A stretch of 64,000 nt of DNA, taken from NCBI RefSeq assembly GCF_036543075.1, contig NZ_JAZHPF010000016.1, forward strand, positions 11,018 to 75,017. Direction: 5' to 3'. Origin of the DNA: Deinococcus sp. YIM 134068 (GTDB lineage Bacteria > Deinococcota > Deinococci > Deinococcales > Deinococcaceae). The position numbers and the translations under genes are program-made. Shown here one piece after another: positions 1 through 11,597 of the stretch. A model generated the notes under the pieces. That model was not told where the DNA came from and did not search any database. It worked only from the letters and a program-made list of their open reading frames with translations. Numbering within the stretch: the stretch's first letter is position 1; the number at the start of each line of letters is the position of its first letter.

Positions 1-198
1 CGCATCACCGACGCCGGACTGCGCGCGTGGGTAGAAGGTGCCCACCCCGCCGACCTCGAACCTCTACGCGACCTTGCACGGGAGGCGCTGGGCCGTGTGC
101 TCGGTGAGGACAGCGAACTCCCCGACCTCTGGGCCGATGAACAGGACGCGGAGGCGTGGCGCGAGGACGTGGAGCGGCTGCGGGCGGCGCTGGGATAG
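1..198 (+). CDS. DUF4259-like protein, C-terminal part only
   Basis: The window opens inside this gene; 65 residues are readable to the TAG at 196-198. The tail has a repeated Leu/Ala helical pattern, then SELPDLW and a final segment with a Trp and Arg/Leu-rich end. This resembles the C-terminus of DUF4259 proteins, which typically end with an SELxxLW box and a short amphipathic helix. No enzymatic function is known for the family. The next gene starts 12 bases downstream on the same strand, so the two may be co-transcribed. The family call is by recall of the consensus and rests only on the C-terminal end. Confidence 0.65.
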   Translation, partial: RITDAGLRAWVEGAHPADLEPLRDLAREALGRVLGEDSELPDLWADEQDAEAWREDVERLRAALG

Positions 199-210
199 GG
201 GAGGGGTCGC

Positions 211-666
211 GTGCCATCCGTGGCGGAGGTGTGGCTGGCGGACGATCTGGCGCGGTTGGAGGAGAACCCTTCACCGCATATTCAAGCCGACCTCTATCGC
301 TGCGGCTGGGAGACGGGCTGGACTCCGGCACCGCTGGAGCGAACTCCGCGCCCCTACGTCATCCATCATGCCGTGAACTGGGCGTCTCCTCGAGGTGGGT
401 TGACTGTGCGGATGCGGGTGAGCGTCTTCGCCCCTGTCCTCGGCTTCATTCGCTGGCCCGCCGCCGAGGAGTGGGGGCGGGAGTACGTGGACATTCCACC
501 CCTCACCTCCTGGTGGCAGGGGGCGGGGTGGCTGGTGCCCGACGCGAGCTGGTTGAACTCGCCCTTCACGGCGTCCGATCTGACCGCGCTGGACCGACAA
601 GCCGCCCGTGAACTCCGCCACTGGCGCGACCTCCCGCGCGGCGACGCCCTCTTCTTCGAGTGGTGA
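211..666 (+). CDS. Hypothetical protein, 151 aa
   Basis: Starts with GTG after a purine-rich stretch (GGGGAGGGG, 198-206) that can act as ribosome binding site. The protein is soluble, without signal peptide or membrane segment, and unusually rich in Trp (around ten, including a WW pair near residue 102). I do not recognise the family. It follows the DUF4259-like gene by 12 bases on the same strand and probably shares its transcript. Codon use (strong G/C third positions) supports a real gene. Confidence 0.65.
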   Translation: MPSVAEVWLADDLARLEENPSPHIQADLYRCGWETGWTPAPLERTPRPYVIHHAVNWASPRGGLTVRMRVSVFAPVLGFIRWPAAEEWGREYVDIPPLTSWWQGAGWLVPDASWLNSPFTASDLTALDRQAARELRHWRDLPRGDALFFEW

Positions 667-675
667 CGCCCGCCC

Positions 676-1434
676 TTACGGTTCCGCGATGAACTCCAGC
701 ACCGCCCGGAAGATCTGCGCCTCCGTGACCGCTCTGGGCACGGTGGGCCGCCCGTCGCCCCGCTGCGGCCCGTAGCGCCCGAAGGAGGAGTGGACGGCAC
801 CGGGCAGCACGACGAGCCGGGTGTCCGGCGGCAGACGCGCCAGCCCGCCGCGCACCTCCCCCGCGTCCGCCACCCCGTCGCGCTCCGCGAGGAGGGACAG
901 CACCTGCAGCCCCGAGTCGCGCAGGCTCACGTTGCCCGCCGGGTACGCCCCCATCAGGATCAGGCCGGAGAGTCGCCCCGCGTGCCGGGCCGCGTAGCCC
1001 GCCGCCGCCGCCCCGCCAAGGGAGTGCCCGGCGAGAAACACCCGCTTGCCCGCCCCCAGACGGTCGATGAGCGCATCCGCCCGACCCGTACCTGTGAACG
1101 CGAGGTCGAGCGGGAAGACCGGGATGACCGTCCGCACCCCCCGCCCGGCAAGGGCCGTGCCCAGCCACTCGTACGCCTGCGGACGCACGAAGCCGCCCGG
1201 ATAGAAGACCAGCAGCGTGTCCGCCTCACGCCCGACGGGCCGGATGTCGAGGAAGGGCTGCGGCGCGCGCTCCAGCGTGGCGACCGCCCGCGCCCCCGGA
1301 TACGCGGCGTCCTGCCCGACGACGAGCGGGGGACGGACGACCACCCGCTGCCCCGTGCCCACCAGATAGCCGAGCAGCACGAGCAGCAGCGCGGTCAGAA
1401 GTGGGCGCAGACGGGATGGGAAACGGCGGGACAT
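676..1434 (-). CDS. Alpha/beta hydrolase, membrane-anchored or secreted
   Basis: 252 residues. An Arg-rich N-terminus is followed by a hydrophobic segment (about residues 11-25) that is either an uncleaved anchor or a signal peptide, so the hydrolase domain should face outside. The nucleophile elbow GHSLGG and the later GAVHSSFG (catalytic His) are typical of the alpha/beta hydrolase fold, close to the 'alpha/beta hydrolase family 5' type. Substrate unknown. The ATG at 1434 is preferred over longer upstream starts because a TACGCT -10 box lies exactly 6 bases before it. It is convergent with the hypothetical gene ending at 666. Confidence 0.8.
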   Translation of the reverse strand: MSRRFPSRLRPLLTALLLVLLGYLVGTGQRVVVRPPLVVGQDAAYPGARAVATLERAPQPFLDIRPVGREADTLLVFYPGGFVRPQAYEWLGTALAGRGVRTVIPVFPLDLAFTGTGRADALIDRLGAGKRVFLAGHSLGGAAAAGYAARHAGRLSGLILMGAYPAGNVSLRDSGLQVLSLLAERDGVADAGEVRGGLARLPPDTRLVVLPGAVHSSFGRYGPQRGDGRPTVPRAVTEAQIFRAVLEFIAEP

Positions 1435-1440
1435 GGGACC

Positions 1441-1446
1441 AGCGTA
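1441..1446 (-). promoter_or_regulatory. Leaderless -10 box of the alpha/beta hydrolase gene
   Basis: TACGCT on the minus strand, 6 bases from the ATG at 1434, with no Shine-Dalgarno sequence between. Matches the TANNNT box that precedes leaderless genes in Deinococcus. Confidence 0.6.
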
Positions 1447-1594
1447 GGGGAAACCGGCCCACTCTTGCCTCACGACGCTTGAGGCGCAGGAGAAGGGCGA
1501 GCGCGTCAGGCGTGCTTGCCCTTCTCCACCATTAATCACGAAGATGCTTCTTTCGCCCGATCCGCAGTTCACCTCAACTGGTCAGGTCATCGGC

Positions 1595-1629
1595 AACGAA
1601 AGACGCCGCCTCCACCCTGGGAGACGGCG
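1595..1629 (-). terminator. Rho-independent terminator after the PhnA-like gene
   Basis: On the minus strand a 10-bp stem (CGCCGTCTCC / GGAGGCGGCG, one mismatch, 6-base loop; 1604-1629) is followed by TCTTTCGTT. It lies 15 bases beyond the stop codon of the gene ending at 1644. Confidence 0.7.
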
Positions 1630-1643
1630 CGTGAAGAGGGAAC

Positions 1644-2588
1644 CTAGCGGCGGGTCGGGTCGGTCGGCAGCGTGGCGATGGCGCGGTGGGTGGCGGCGTT
1701 CCTCGCCCCCATGACGGCGAGGAGCAGCGTCAGGCCCGCGCCGAGCAGCCACGAGAGGCCGGTGTTGCGGGCGGCGGTGCGGGCGGTGGCCTCGGCGGTC
1801 TCGGCGACCTGGCGGGCCTGCGTCTCCAGACGGTTGACCTGCTCGGTGACTTCGGTGCGGACCTCGGTGGCCTGGGCATTCGTCAGGCCCTGGCGCTCCA
1901 GCCGGGTCACGAACTGGTCGCCCGTCAGCGCCTCCTTGACGGCATTGAGGCGCGCGCCGGCGAAGTCGGTGATGTTGGCCGGGTTCTGGGTGCCGAGGTC
2001 GTAGCGGGCGCGGCGGAAGATGCCCGTCACCACGTTGGAGGCGGCCTGCACCTGCTCCTCGCTGAGGTCGGCGTTGCTCCCGGCGATCAGGTCCACCACG
2101 TCGTCCTCGGTGATGCCGTCCACGAAGCTCTGGAGGCCCCCGCTCTGGGCGGCCTCGCTCCCGGCGGCGGCTCCCGCGTTGGCCGCCGCACCCGCCACGT
2201 TGCCGACGAGGTTGCCCGCGCTGCCCAGCAGGCGGCTCACGCTGTTCAGGGCGAGCAGGGTGGTCAGGAGGACGAGCAGGCCGCCCGTCACGAGGCCCGT
2301 CAGCGTCGCGTCGTCGTGGGTCATGGCGGCGATACCGTCGGTGTTGTGGGTGGCGGGGGCGCTCGCGCGCACGGCGGTCAGCCCGGCGGCGTAGGCCCCC
2401 ACGAGCGCGGCCACCGCCGTCCAGATGCCTGCCTGGATGCCCGTGCCCGTCAGGGTAATCCCGGTCAGGGCCGTGATGACGAGGCCGAGGGCGAGGATGG
2501 TCAGCGTCGAGACGAGGCCCATCACCAGCCCGGCGAGGACGCCGCGCCAGCTCAGGCGGCGGGAGAGTCGGTCGGTGTTCAGGGTCAT
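1644..2588 (-). CDS. PhnA-like integral membrane protein
   Basis: 314 residues. Four hydrophobic segments (about 17-45, 52-73, 95-118 and 278-298) enclose a central soluble region (about 125-275) rich in Ala, Asn, Gln and Glu with predicted helices. The N-terminal pattern, RLSW-GVLAG followed by two membrane segments with a [16 protein letters not shown] core and a D-G/GLVTGG motif, resembles membrane proteins annotated as PhnA-like. This is a naming family only and implies no role in phosphonate use. AAGGAG lies 7 bases before the ATG. Single gene with its own terminator. Confidence 0.65.
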   Translation of the reverse strand: MTLNTDRLSRRLSWRGVLAGLVMGLVSTLTILALGLVITALTGITLTGTGIQAGIWTAVAALVGAYAAGLTAVRASAPATHNTDGIAAMTHDDATLTGLVTGGLLVLLTTLLALNSVSRLLGSAGNLVGNVAGAAANAGAAAGSEAAQSGGLQSFVDGITEDDVVDLIAGSNADLSEEQVQAASNVVTGIFRRARYDLGTQNPANITDFAGARLNAVKEALTGDQFVTRLERQGLTNAQATEVRTEVTEQVNRLETQARQVAETAEATARTAARNTGLSWLLGAGLTLLLAVMGARNAATHRAIATLPTDPTRR

Positions 2589-2813
2589 GTGGTTCTCCTT
2601 CGGAAGCCGCCCGCCCCGGTGGGACGCCGACGGCCCGCGCCGCGCCCACGGGGGAGGCGGACTTCGGAACACACCCTAGAGGCCCGGCGAACTCTGTAGT
2701 CGGTCCCACGCTTAACCCAGAGTTCACGCGTTCCGGTCGCGCTTCACCTCTCGGCGGCAGGTCCGCCGCGTCGGCCCCGGCCCTGGGGACATCGCCACGT
2801 GGCCGGGCATCCT

Positions 2814-4070
2814 CTACGTCGGTGCGCCCGCTGGTCCGCTCATGTCGGGGGAGGTGGAGCCGGAGACGGCGGGGGGCTTGACGTTGACAGGGTGGACGGG
2901 ACACTGCCCTGTGGCCGGACGGGGCGGCTGTGGCGGCTCCGGCTCCTGTGCCTGGGGCGCGACCCACGGCGTCGGCTGGTCGAAAAAGTTGGGCCTGAGA
3001 ATCACGTCGGGGTAGGTGCGCCCGAAGGTCGCGGTCGTGGAGGCGGACAGGGGGGCGACCATCGTTCGCCAGTCGGCGGGGGTGACGCGACCGGCGCGGG
3101 CCTCACGCTCCTCGTGCAGCACGAACTGACGGGCCACCGTGTGATGGTCGAGGATGCTGACCTGACGCCGCTCAAAGGAGAACATCACCGCCGTCGTGAG
3201 TTCGAGCAGCGCACGGTCCTTCCACAGCGTCCGGTCGCGGCGCGTGTCCAGTCCCATGCGCCGGGCGATCTCGGGCAGCATGTCGTAACGGTTCACGTCG
3301 CTCAGGTTGCGCGCCCCGATCTCGGCGGCGGTGTACCACGCGCTGAAGGGCGCGGCGGTGTAGGACACGCCCCCGAGGTCAAGGCGCATGTTCGAGATGG
3401 CCGGGTGGCTGTACCACTTCAGGCCCAGATCGGCGAACCACGGCAGTGTGGGGTGCGTGATCGGCACCTCCAGAACGGCGTCGGCGGGCAGCTCGAACAG
3501 TCGCGGTGCCTCACCGGGCGGGTGCAGTACCACCGGCAGGAGGTCGAAGCGGGTGCCGGGGCCGCCCGGCCAGCCCAGCGCGCGGATGGCGTCGGTCAGC
3601 TCGACGTTGGCGGGGTCCCCGACCACCGTGCCGTCGGCCTGCCGGTAGCCCGCGTAGCCGATGAGCTGGGAGTTCCAGACCCGCAGCCCCGGCTGACCGG
3701 GCTGTTGCGGCGCGAAGACGCTGAGCAGCAACCGGGTCCGCCCACCGTTGCAGGCGGCCCGCAGGTGGTCCACCAGACCCCCGAACACCTCCTCGGCCCC
3801 CCGCAGATGCCGGCAGTCCCGGACATGCAGTTGCTGCCAGGAGAACTTGCCCACACAGCGGGTCGAATTGCGCCACGCGATCCGGGTGCCGTGCGTCAGC
3901 TCGTCCGGGGTGTGCTCGACCGTGCCCCGCGCCGCGAACTCCGCGCGAAGCTGGGCGAGGCGCTCGGCGTGCCCCTCGACGACGAGACCCTCGTCGTGCA
4001 GGAGCGCCTGAAATTGAAGGGCGTCGGCCAGCCGTTCCTCATACTCCGTTTGCGGTACTGCTTGGTTCAT
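2814..4070 (-). CDS. nos: Bacterial nitric-oxide synthase, oxygenase domain
   Basis: Makes NO and citrulline from L-arginine; bacterial enzymes lack the reductase half and borrow electrons. Heme-ligand Cys is near residue 72 in TRCVGK, after AWRN. The substrate-binding Glu lies in AAEIGARN, and WYSHPAIS and the C-terminal pterin-side region are conserved. Length is 418, about 55-60 longer than usual bacterial NOS (about 360). The excess is a Pro-rich tail after NFFDQPTPW that contains a Cys-Pro dipeptide (GQCPVHPV). The start at 4070 follows AAGGAGTGG; an upstream ATG is less well placed. No partner reductase gene is adjacent. Function is confident; the role of the tail is unknown. Confidence 0.95.
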   Translation of the reverse strand: MNQAVPQTEYEERLADALQFQALLHDEGLVVEGHAERLAQLRAEFAARGTVEHTPDELTHGTRIAWRNSTRCVGKFSWQQLHVRDCRHLRGAEEVFGGLVDHLRAACNGGRTRLLLSVFAPQQPGQPGLRVWNSQLIGYAGYRQADGTVVGDPANVELTDAIRALGWPGGPGTRFDLLPVVLHPPGEAPRLFELPADAVLEVPITHPTLPWFADLGLKWYSHPAISNMRLDLGGVSYTAAPFSAWYTAAEIGARNLSDVNRYDMLPEIARRMGLDTRRDRTLWKDRALLELTTAVMFSFERRQVSILDHHTVARQFVLHEEREARAGRVTPADWRTMVAPLSASTTATFGRTYPDVILRPNFFDQPTPWVAPQAQEPEPPQPPRPATGQCPVHPVNVKPPAVSGSTSPDMSGPAGAPT

Positions 4071-4301
4071 TCCACTCCTTGCGCGCATAGCTCAGGTCGC
4101 CGACTCCGCGCAGGGGATCGGCTCCCGCAAGACTCTCGCGGCATAAGAAGGCTGAGAACCTAACACGGCTCTTACTCGTCCCCACGCAACTTTGTCCGTG
4201 GAGTCTGGAGGGTCCCTCCCCTCGGCGGCGTTCTGGGGTCGGCCAGAGGCCGAATCCACGTGTGGGCGGGGAGAAAGGGGCGGAAGGGGAAGGAAGGCGA
4301 G

Positions 4302-4339
4302 AAAAAGAGCCGGGGCGGACCCATACAGGCCCGCCCCCT
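4302..4339 (-). terminator. Rho-independent terminator after the BMP-family gene
   Basis: On the minus strand GGGGCGG and CCGCCCC arms enclose a 12-base loop and are followed by CTCTTTTTC. It lies just beyond the stop codon of the gene ending at 4354. The rest of 4071-4301 holds nothing I recognise. Confidence 0.75.
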
Positions 4340-4353
4340 CGAAGATGAAGAGG

Positions 4354-5451
4354 TTACTTCGTGGGCACCTTGATCGCGCCGCTGATGATGCGGGCCTTCG
4401 CGGCCTCCACACGGGCGACCTGGGCCGAGGAGATCAGCGCCTTGTTGTACTGGTCCACCGCGTAGCCGACGCCGCCCTCCTTGAGGCCGAAGCGCCGCTC
4501 GCCACCTCTGAAGCCGCCGTCCTTCGTGGCCTTGATCAGACTGTACACGGCGTTGTCCACGCGCTTGAGCATGGAGGTCAGGCCGTGGTTCATCGTGGCG
4601 GGGTTCTTGTCGAAGTCGCCGAGGTAGTTCTGGTTGGAGTCCACGCCGATGAAGAACATCGGGCGGGTGTTGCCCGCGCAGGCCTGACGGTACGACGCGC
4701 TCTTCGTCACGTTATTGAAGTTGTTGGAGGCGAAACGCACGCCGCTGGGCAGGTTGCCCGCCTTGAGGCACTGGGTCTGCTTCACGTAGTCGATGACGCC
4801 GTTGCCGCTCGCGCCCGCCGCCGCGAAGATGATGTCCGACCCCTTCGCGCGCATGGAGGCCGCGATCTCCTTCGCCTTGCCGGGGTTGTTCCACGCTTCC
4901 GGAGTGGTGCCCACGTACTGGGCGATGACGCGCACACGCGGGTTGGCGGCCTTCGCCCCCGCCGCGAACCCGGCCTCGAACTTGTGGATCAGGGGGATGT
5001 CCATGCCGCCCACGAAGCCCACCACGCCCGTGCTGCTGTTCAGCCCGGCAAGGTAGCCCACGAGGTAGCTGCCCTCCTGCTCGGCGAACACGAGGCTCGC
5101 CACGTTCTTCTGCGGCGACACGTCGTCCACCAGCCCGAAGTACAGGTCGGGGTTCTCTTTGGCGACCTGCGTGATGGAAGCGTTGTTGGCAAAGCCGATG
5201 CCGATGGTCAGGTCGAAGCCCTCGCCCGCGAAGGAGCGGATGCCCTGGATGATCTGGCTGGGGTCGGACGGCTCGAAGTCCTTGAGCTGCACGCCGAGCG
5301 TCTTGGCCGCGCGCTGCCCGCCCGTGTAGGCGCTCTGGTTGAAGCTGCGGTCGAACTTGCCGCCCGCGTCGTAGGCCATCCCCACGCGCACGGAGTCCTG
5401 CGCGGCGGCGAGGGTGGTCAGGGCCAGGGCAAGCGTCAGAAACTTCTTCAT
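4354..5451 (-). CDS. BMP-family ABC transporter substrate-binding protein
   Basis: 365 residues with a cleavable signal peptide (cleavage near residue 18, after LAAA). The protein starts VGMAYDAGGKFDRSFNQ, which is the hallmark of the basic membrane protein / PnrA (TmpC) family: GKxDxSFN near the start, then GIGFANN, YFGLVDD and FIGVDSNQ. Family members bind nucleosides for ABC import. There is no lipobox Cys, so it is not an obvious lipoprotein. No ABC ATPase or permease is next to it; its partners must lie elsewhere. GGAGGAG precedes the ATG. Confidence 0.9.
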   Translation of the reverse strand: MKKFLTLALALTTLAAAQDSVRVGMAYDAGGKFDRSFNQSAYTGGQRAAKTLGVQLKDFEPSDPSQIIQGIRSFAGEGFDLTIGIGFANNASITQVAKENPDLYFGLVDDVSPQKNVASLVFAEQEGSYLVGYLAGLNSSTGVVGFVGGMDIPLIHKFEAGFAAGAKAANPRVRVIAQYVGTTPEAWNNPGKAKEIAASMRAKGSDIIFAAAGASGNGVIDYVKQTQCLKAGNLPSGVRFASNNFNNVTKSASYRQACAGNTRPMFFIGVDSNQNYLGDFDKNPATMNHGLTSMLKRVDNAVYSLIKATKDGGFRGGERRFGLKEGGVGYAVDQYNKALISSAQVARVEAAKARIISGAIKVPTK

Positions 5452-5514
5452 GTGATCTCCTCCGAGTGGGGGATGGGGCGTGCTTTCAGGTGGATTACGT
5501 TGAACCCGGTCCAG

Positions 5515-5543
5515 AGTATACGTGAATCACCCGCCATGCAGAA
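5515..5543 (-). promoter_or_regulatory. Promoter of the BMP-family gene
   Basis: Minus strand TTCTGC (5538-5543), 17-base spacer, TATACT (5515-5520). Transcript would start about 60 bases before the ATG at 5451, consistent with its ribosome binding site. Confidence 0.5.
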
Positions 5544-5574
5544 TCCATCCAACTCACGGTTGGCCGTGGGAATG

Positions 5575-5637
5575 AGCCGTCAGCCGTCAGCCGTCAGCCG
5601 TCAGCCGTCAGCCGTCAGCGGTCAGCGGTCAGCGTGG
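5575..5637. repeat. Heptad tract, unit AGCCGTC
   Basis: Six perfect copies of AGCCGTC, two of AGCGGTC and one degenerate unit in strict 7-base phase, between the BMP-family gene and ligA. Confidence 0.9.
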
Positions 5638-5671
5638 GGCGGTGAGCCTTCCGCCTTCTGCTCGCCCCTGA

Positions 5672-7777
<2,106 letters not shown>

Positions 7778-7836
7778 CTTGCTCTGAATGGCCGTCGAAG
7801 TTACGCGCCTTCCAGAGGAGTAGGAAAAATCACGAC

Positions 7837-7867
7837 CCACTCACCACTTCCCACTGACCACTGACGG
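7837..7867. repeat. Heptad tract, unit CCACTGA
   Basis: Units CCACTCA, CCACTTC, CCACTGA, CCACTGA in 7-base phase upstream of the Asp23 gene. The motif is the complement-like counterpart of the tract at the ligA stop. Confidence 0.8.
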
Positions 7868-7945
7868 GACCTCGCCACCCCGCTACACTGTCCCCCATTG
7901 CCGGGCCGCCTTCCCAACGGGCGGCCCGCACCGGAGGCGAGAAGC

Positions 7946-8287
7946 ATGGAAGTGGAGATCAGCCGAAGTGTCCTGACGGACATCGCGCAGACGACCCTCG
8001 ACGGGATCGAGGGCATCGAGGTCGCGTCCGCGTCCCTCAAGGTCGGGGAGGTGCTGCGCCAGCAGGGCGGCGGCCCGCGCCGTCCCCGCGCCCTGCGCGT
8101 CACGCGCGACGGGCAGAACGTGACCGTGGACGTGGGCCTGAACGTCGAGTACGGGCGCAACCTCGTGGGCGTGGCGGGGCAGGCCCAGCGGGCGGTGTCC
8201 GAGAACGTGGAACTCATGACCGGCCTGAAGGTGAAGGCCGTGAACGTGACGGTGCTGGGCGTGACGCTGCCGAAGGGGAACGCTTGA
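7946..8287 (+). CDS. Asp23/Gls24 family protein
   Basis: 113 residues. The sequence begins with [15 protein letters not shown], then IEGIEVAS and [12 protein letters not shown] with a C-terminal [11 protein letters not shown] strand, which is the Asp23/Gls24 pattern. In Firmicutes these proteins are envelope-stress associated and sit at the membrane; in Deinococcus the role is not established. A GGAGG box 7 bases before the ATG fixes the start. It heads a run with nusB (58 bases on) and folD, the same order as in many Firmicutes. Confidence 0.85.
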   Translation: MEVEISRSVLTDIAQTTLDGIEGIEVASASLKVGEVLRQQGGGPRRPRALRVTRDGQNVTVDVGLNVEYGRNLVGVAGQAQRAVSENVELMTGLKVKAVNVTVLGVTLPKGNA

Positions 8288-8345
8288 CCCGGCATCCGCT
8301 CCGCCCGGTGAAGTCGGCGCACAGCGTCCTCTCCACGGAGGGACT

Positions 8346-8833
<488 letters not shown>

Positions 8834-8837
<4 letters not shown>

Positions 8838-9703
8838 CGGCCACGACCGCCCGCGTCCTCGCCGGTCCTCCAGCGGCGGCGGCCCTCCTTGCGGAGACGG
8901 CGGCCCGTGCCCGGCGGCTGCCCACCCCGCCCCACCTCGCCCTCGTGCGGCTGGGGGAGGACCCCGCCAGCATGAGCTACGTGCGCGGCAAGGACCGCAA
9001 GGCGCGTGAGGTGGGCCTGCGAAGCACGGTGTACGCTCTGCCGGAGACGACCTCCCAGGACGAACTCCTCGCCCTGATTGCCCGCCTCAACGCGGACGAC
9101 GGGGTGAACGGCCTCCTCGTCCAGCTTCCCCTGCCCGCGCATGTGGACGAGGAGGCGGTGCTGCACGCCATCGACCCGCGCAAGGACGTGGACGGCTTCC
9201 ACCCGGCCAACGTCGGGGCGCTGTGGGCGGGCCGTCCGACCCTGACGCCCTGCACGCCCGCCGGGGTGATGGCGCTGCTGGCGCACTATGGCCTCCCCGT
9301 CGCCGGGCAGCGGGCCGTCATTGTGGGCCGCAGCCATATCGTCGGGCGACCGATGGCGGCGCTGCTGCTGAACGCCGACGCGACCGTGACCGTCGCCCAC
9401 AGCCGGACCCGTGACCTCGCGGCGGTGACGCGGGAGGCCGACCTCCTGATCGCCGCCGTGGGCCGCGCGCACCTCCTCACGCCGGACATGGTGAAGCCGG
9501 GCGCAACGGTCGTGGACGTGGGAATCAACCGTGTGTCGGGCGGGCCGGAGGGCAAGACCTCGCTGACGGGCGACGTTCACCCGGACGTGGCGGCGGTGGC
9601 CGGGGCGCTCACGCCCGTGCCGGGGGGTGTCGGCCCGATGACCATCGCGCAACTCCTGGCGAACACGGTCACGGCGGCGGAGCGGCAGCAGGCGGAAGGG
9701 TAA
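8834..9703 (+). CDS. folD: Bifunctional methylenetetrahydrofolate dehydrogenase/cyclohydrolase FolD
   Basis: 289 residues, usual length. Oxidises 5,10-methylene-THF to methenyl-THF and hydrolyses it to 10-formyl-THF with NADP. Visible motifs: [10 protein letters not shown] with the catalytic Lys, [33 protein letters not shown] for the nucleotide, and the terminal PGGVGPMT. Starts with GTG overlapping the nusB stop. Confidence 0.97.
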
Positions 9704-9765
9704 GGGCAGAGGGCGGAAAGGCCCAACACCCGAACGCGGCAAAGGCTCTAAACTCCCCGGCGAGT

Positions 9766-10227
9766 GTGAACACCCCTCTCGAAGACCTCCTCGGCAACCG
9801 CTGGCTCTGGACCGCCGTCTTTGCGTCGGTGGGCGCGCAGGCGATCAAAGTCCTCCTCATTCTGCTCCTGGAGCGCCGCTGGCGTCCCGCCGCCGCGATG
9901 GAGACGGGCGGGATGCCCAGCAGCCACTCCGCGATGGTCGCGGCCCTCACGACGGGCGTGGCGCTCACCCAGGGCCTCGGCAGCCCCCTTTTCGCCGCCA
10001 GCGCCGTCTTCGCCCTGATCGTCATGTACGACGCGACGGGCGTGCGCCACTCCAGCGGCATCCAGGCCCGGCTCCTGAACGAACTCGTGGAGGAGTTGCG
10101 CGCCGTCGTCCGCGAGGGCTTCGCGCCCCTGCCGCTGCGGGTGCTGCTCGGCCACACCTATCTGGAAGTGCTGGTGGGCACGCTGATCGGCGTCGGGATG
10201 GCGTTTCTGGCGTTCCGGGTGCTGTAG
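9766..10227 (+). CDS. Divergent PAP2 family (DUF212) membrane protein
   Basis: 153 residues, three to four membrane segments. Carries ETGGMPSSHSAMVAAL, the PAP2-like phosphatase signature segment, then YDATGVRHSSGIQA and a C-terminal LGHTYLEVLVGTLIG, all typical of DUF212. It belongs to the acid phosphatase/vanadium haloperoxidase clan, but activity is unproven. Start is GTG; a TAAACT box lies 11 bases upstream and there is no clear ribosome binding site. It lies 62 bases after folD and may be its own unit. Confidence 0.88.
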   Translation: MNTPLEDLLGNRWLWTAVFASVGAQAIKVLLILLLERRWRPAAAMETGGMPSSHSAMVAALTTGVALTQGLGSPLFAASAVFALIVMYDATGVRHSSGIQARLLNELVEELRAVVREGFAPLPLRVLLGHTYLEVLVGTLIGVGMAFLAFRVL

Positions 10228-10236
10228 GGGAGAGGG

Positions 10237-10257
10237 GCCAGCCGCCAGCCGCCAGCG
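10237..10257. repeat. Heptad tract, unit GCCAGCC
   Basis: Three units of GCCAGCC/G in 7-base phase, 10 bases after the PAP2-family stop codon. The remaining spacer to 10478 shows no gene or other clear signal. Confidence 0.75.
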
Positions 10258-10478
10258 AGAGAGGGAAATCGACTGTGTCAGTCGGGAGACCGTTGATCCC
10301 TCTCCCCGGTTCGGGAGGCGTCCACGCCTGCACGGTCCGCGTCCTCCCCCCTCGTCCCCGGCACGACGGGTCCCACGAGGGCCGCGCCGGAAGGAGAGCG
10401 GTGGCGGGAGGGCCTGCGGTCGCTCACAGGTCGCCAGCCTCCCGAACTCAGGGTGCCAGAACCCTCCCCAGGACCGCC

Positions 10479-10530
10479 TTGACTTTCGGGCCTCCCCGCC
10501 GCATGATGCCATCAACTGGCAACGTTACCA
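10479..10530 (+). promoter_or_regulatory. Promoter and LacI-type operator before the regulator gene
   Basis: TTGACT (10479-10484), a 17-base spacer and CATGAT (10502-10507) form a sigma-A-like promoter. At 10517-10530, just over the expected start point, lies TGGCAACGTTACCA, a 14-bp palindrome with one mismatched pair and the central CG usual for LacI-family operators. The simplest reading is autorepression by the downstream regulator. Confidence 0.6.
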
Positions 10531-10592
10531 AATCGAGTGTTCGCTTGTGGGCGCGGGCGAGCCGTGTTCCGGTGGGGGCGAGGGGGGGGAGG

Positions 10593-11597
10593 ATGACCAG
10601 ACCGAGGGTGCGGGACGTGGCGCGCGTGGCGGGCGTGGGGGCGAGTACGGTGTCGCGGGTGCTCAACGGTCGCCCGCACATCTCGGCGCGGGTGCGCGAG
10701 CGGGTGCTGGCGGCGGTGGAGAGCCTGGGGTACACGCCGGACCTGAACGCGCGCAGCCTGCGCTCGGGGCAGACGGGGGCGGTCTCGGTGCTGCTGCCGA
10801 TGACGGGCACGCCCTTCTACGAGACCCTGCTGACGGCGGTTCACACGCGGCTGGAGGCGGCAGACCTCGACCTCGCGCTGTTTCCGCTGATGGGAGGTCA
10901 GCGCGTGCGCCGCTTTCGTGACCCCGGCGCGCTGCTCTACCGGGCGGACGGACTCCTCATCGTGTCGCAGCGTCCCGACACGCTCTACCACGGGCACCCG
11001 CCCTTCGCGGGGCCGGTCGTGCTGGTGGACGCGCACCATCCCGAGTACCACAGCGTGTCCTTCGACAACCTCGGCGCGGGGCGGATGGCGGGCGAACTCG
11101 CGCTCTCGCGCGGGCTGCCGGTCGTGCTGCTGAGCGCGGCGGAGGTCCCCGGCGAACTCGACTCGCCCGTCTTCGTGGAGCGCCGGGAGGGGGTGCTGGA
11201 GGTGCTGGCGGGGCGGGGCGTCTTCCCCGCGCTCACCGTGCCCGTGCCCGCCACCCTGGAGGGGGGCCGGGAGGGGGCGCGGCAGCTCCTCGCGCGGCGG
11301 CCACCGGGACCCTTTTTCCTGCTGGCCCTCAGCGACGACCTCGCCGTCGGGGCGGCGCGCGCGCTCGCGGACGCGGGGGTGCGGCCCGGACGCGACTACC
11401 TCCTGCTGGGCTTCGATGGGGGCGCGGCGGCGGCGGAGGCCGGCATCAGCAGCGTCGCCCAGCCGGTCGCCGGGATGGGCGAGGCCGCCGCCGAGGTGCT
11501 GCTGGGGGCACTCGCGGGCGAGGAGCGCGGCCTGAGCGCGCGGGTCTTTGCCCCCACCCTGCTCGAGCGGGCGAGCACCGTCCTCCAGGGCGGGTGA
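10593..11597 (+). CDS. LacI family transcriptional regulator
   Basis: 334 residues. N-terminal helix-turn-helix VRDVARVAGVGASTVSRVLNG with the LacI hinge region (LGYTPDLNARSL), then a periplasmic-binding-protein-like sugar domain (about 60-330). Starts at ATG 10593 after GGGGGGAGG; longer in-frame starts would add a non-conserved tail. It stands directly before a maltose-type binding protein gene and a GH13 gene, so a maltodextrin-type inducer is likely. A matching operator lies in its own promoter. Confidence 0.92.
   Translation: MTRPRVRDVARVAGVGASTVSRVLNGRPHISARVRERVLAAVESLGYTPDLNARSLRSGQTGAVSVLLPMTGTPFYETLLTAVHTRLEAADLDLALFPLMGGQRVRRFRDPGALLYRADGLLIVSQRPDTLYHGHPPFAGPVVLVDAHHPEYHSVSFDNLGAGRMAGELALSRGLPVVLLSAAEVPGELDSPVFVERREGVLEVLAGRGVFPALTVPVPATLEGGREGARQLLARRPPGPFFLLALSDDLAVGAARALADAGVRPGRDYLLLGFDGGAAAAEAGISSVAQPVAGMGEAAAEVLLGALAGEERGLSARVFAPTLLERASTVLQGG

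Noticed and set aside
676..1572. Longer alpha/beta hydrolase starting at 1572
   Set aside because: The extra 46 residues are not membrane- or domain-like, and a -10 box fits the ATG at 1434.
1582..2967. Long overlapping antisense frames (also at 3, 5.6, 18, 25, 39, 46 and 52 kb)
   Set aside because: They are Arg/Pro/Gly/His-rich shadows of the real genes, as expected at this GC content.
5575..5637. CRISPR array
   Set aside because: Units are 7 bases with no spacers between them.
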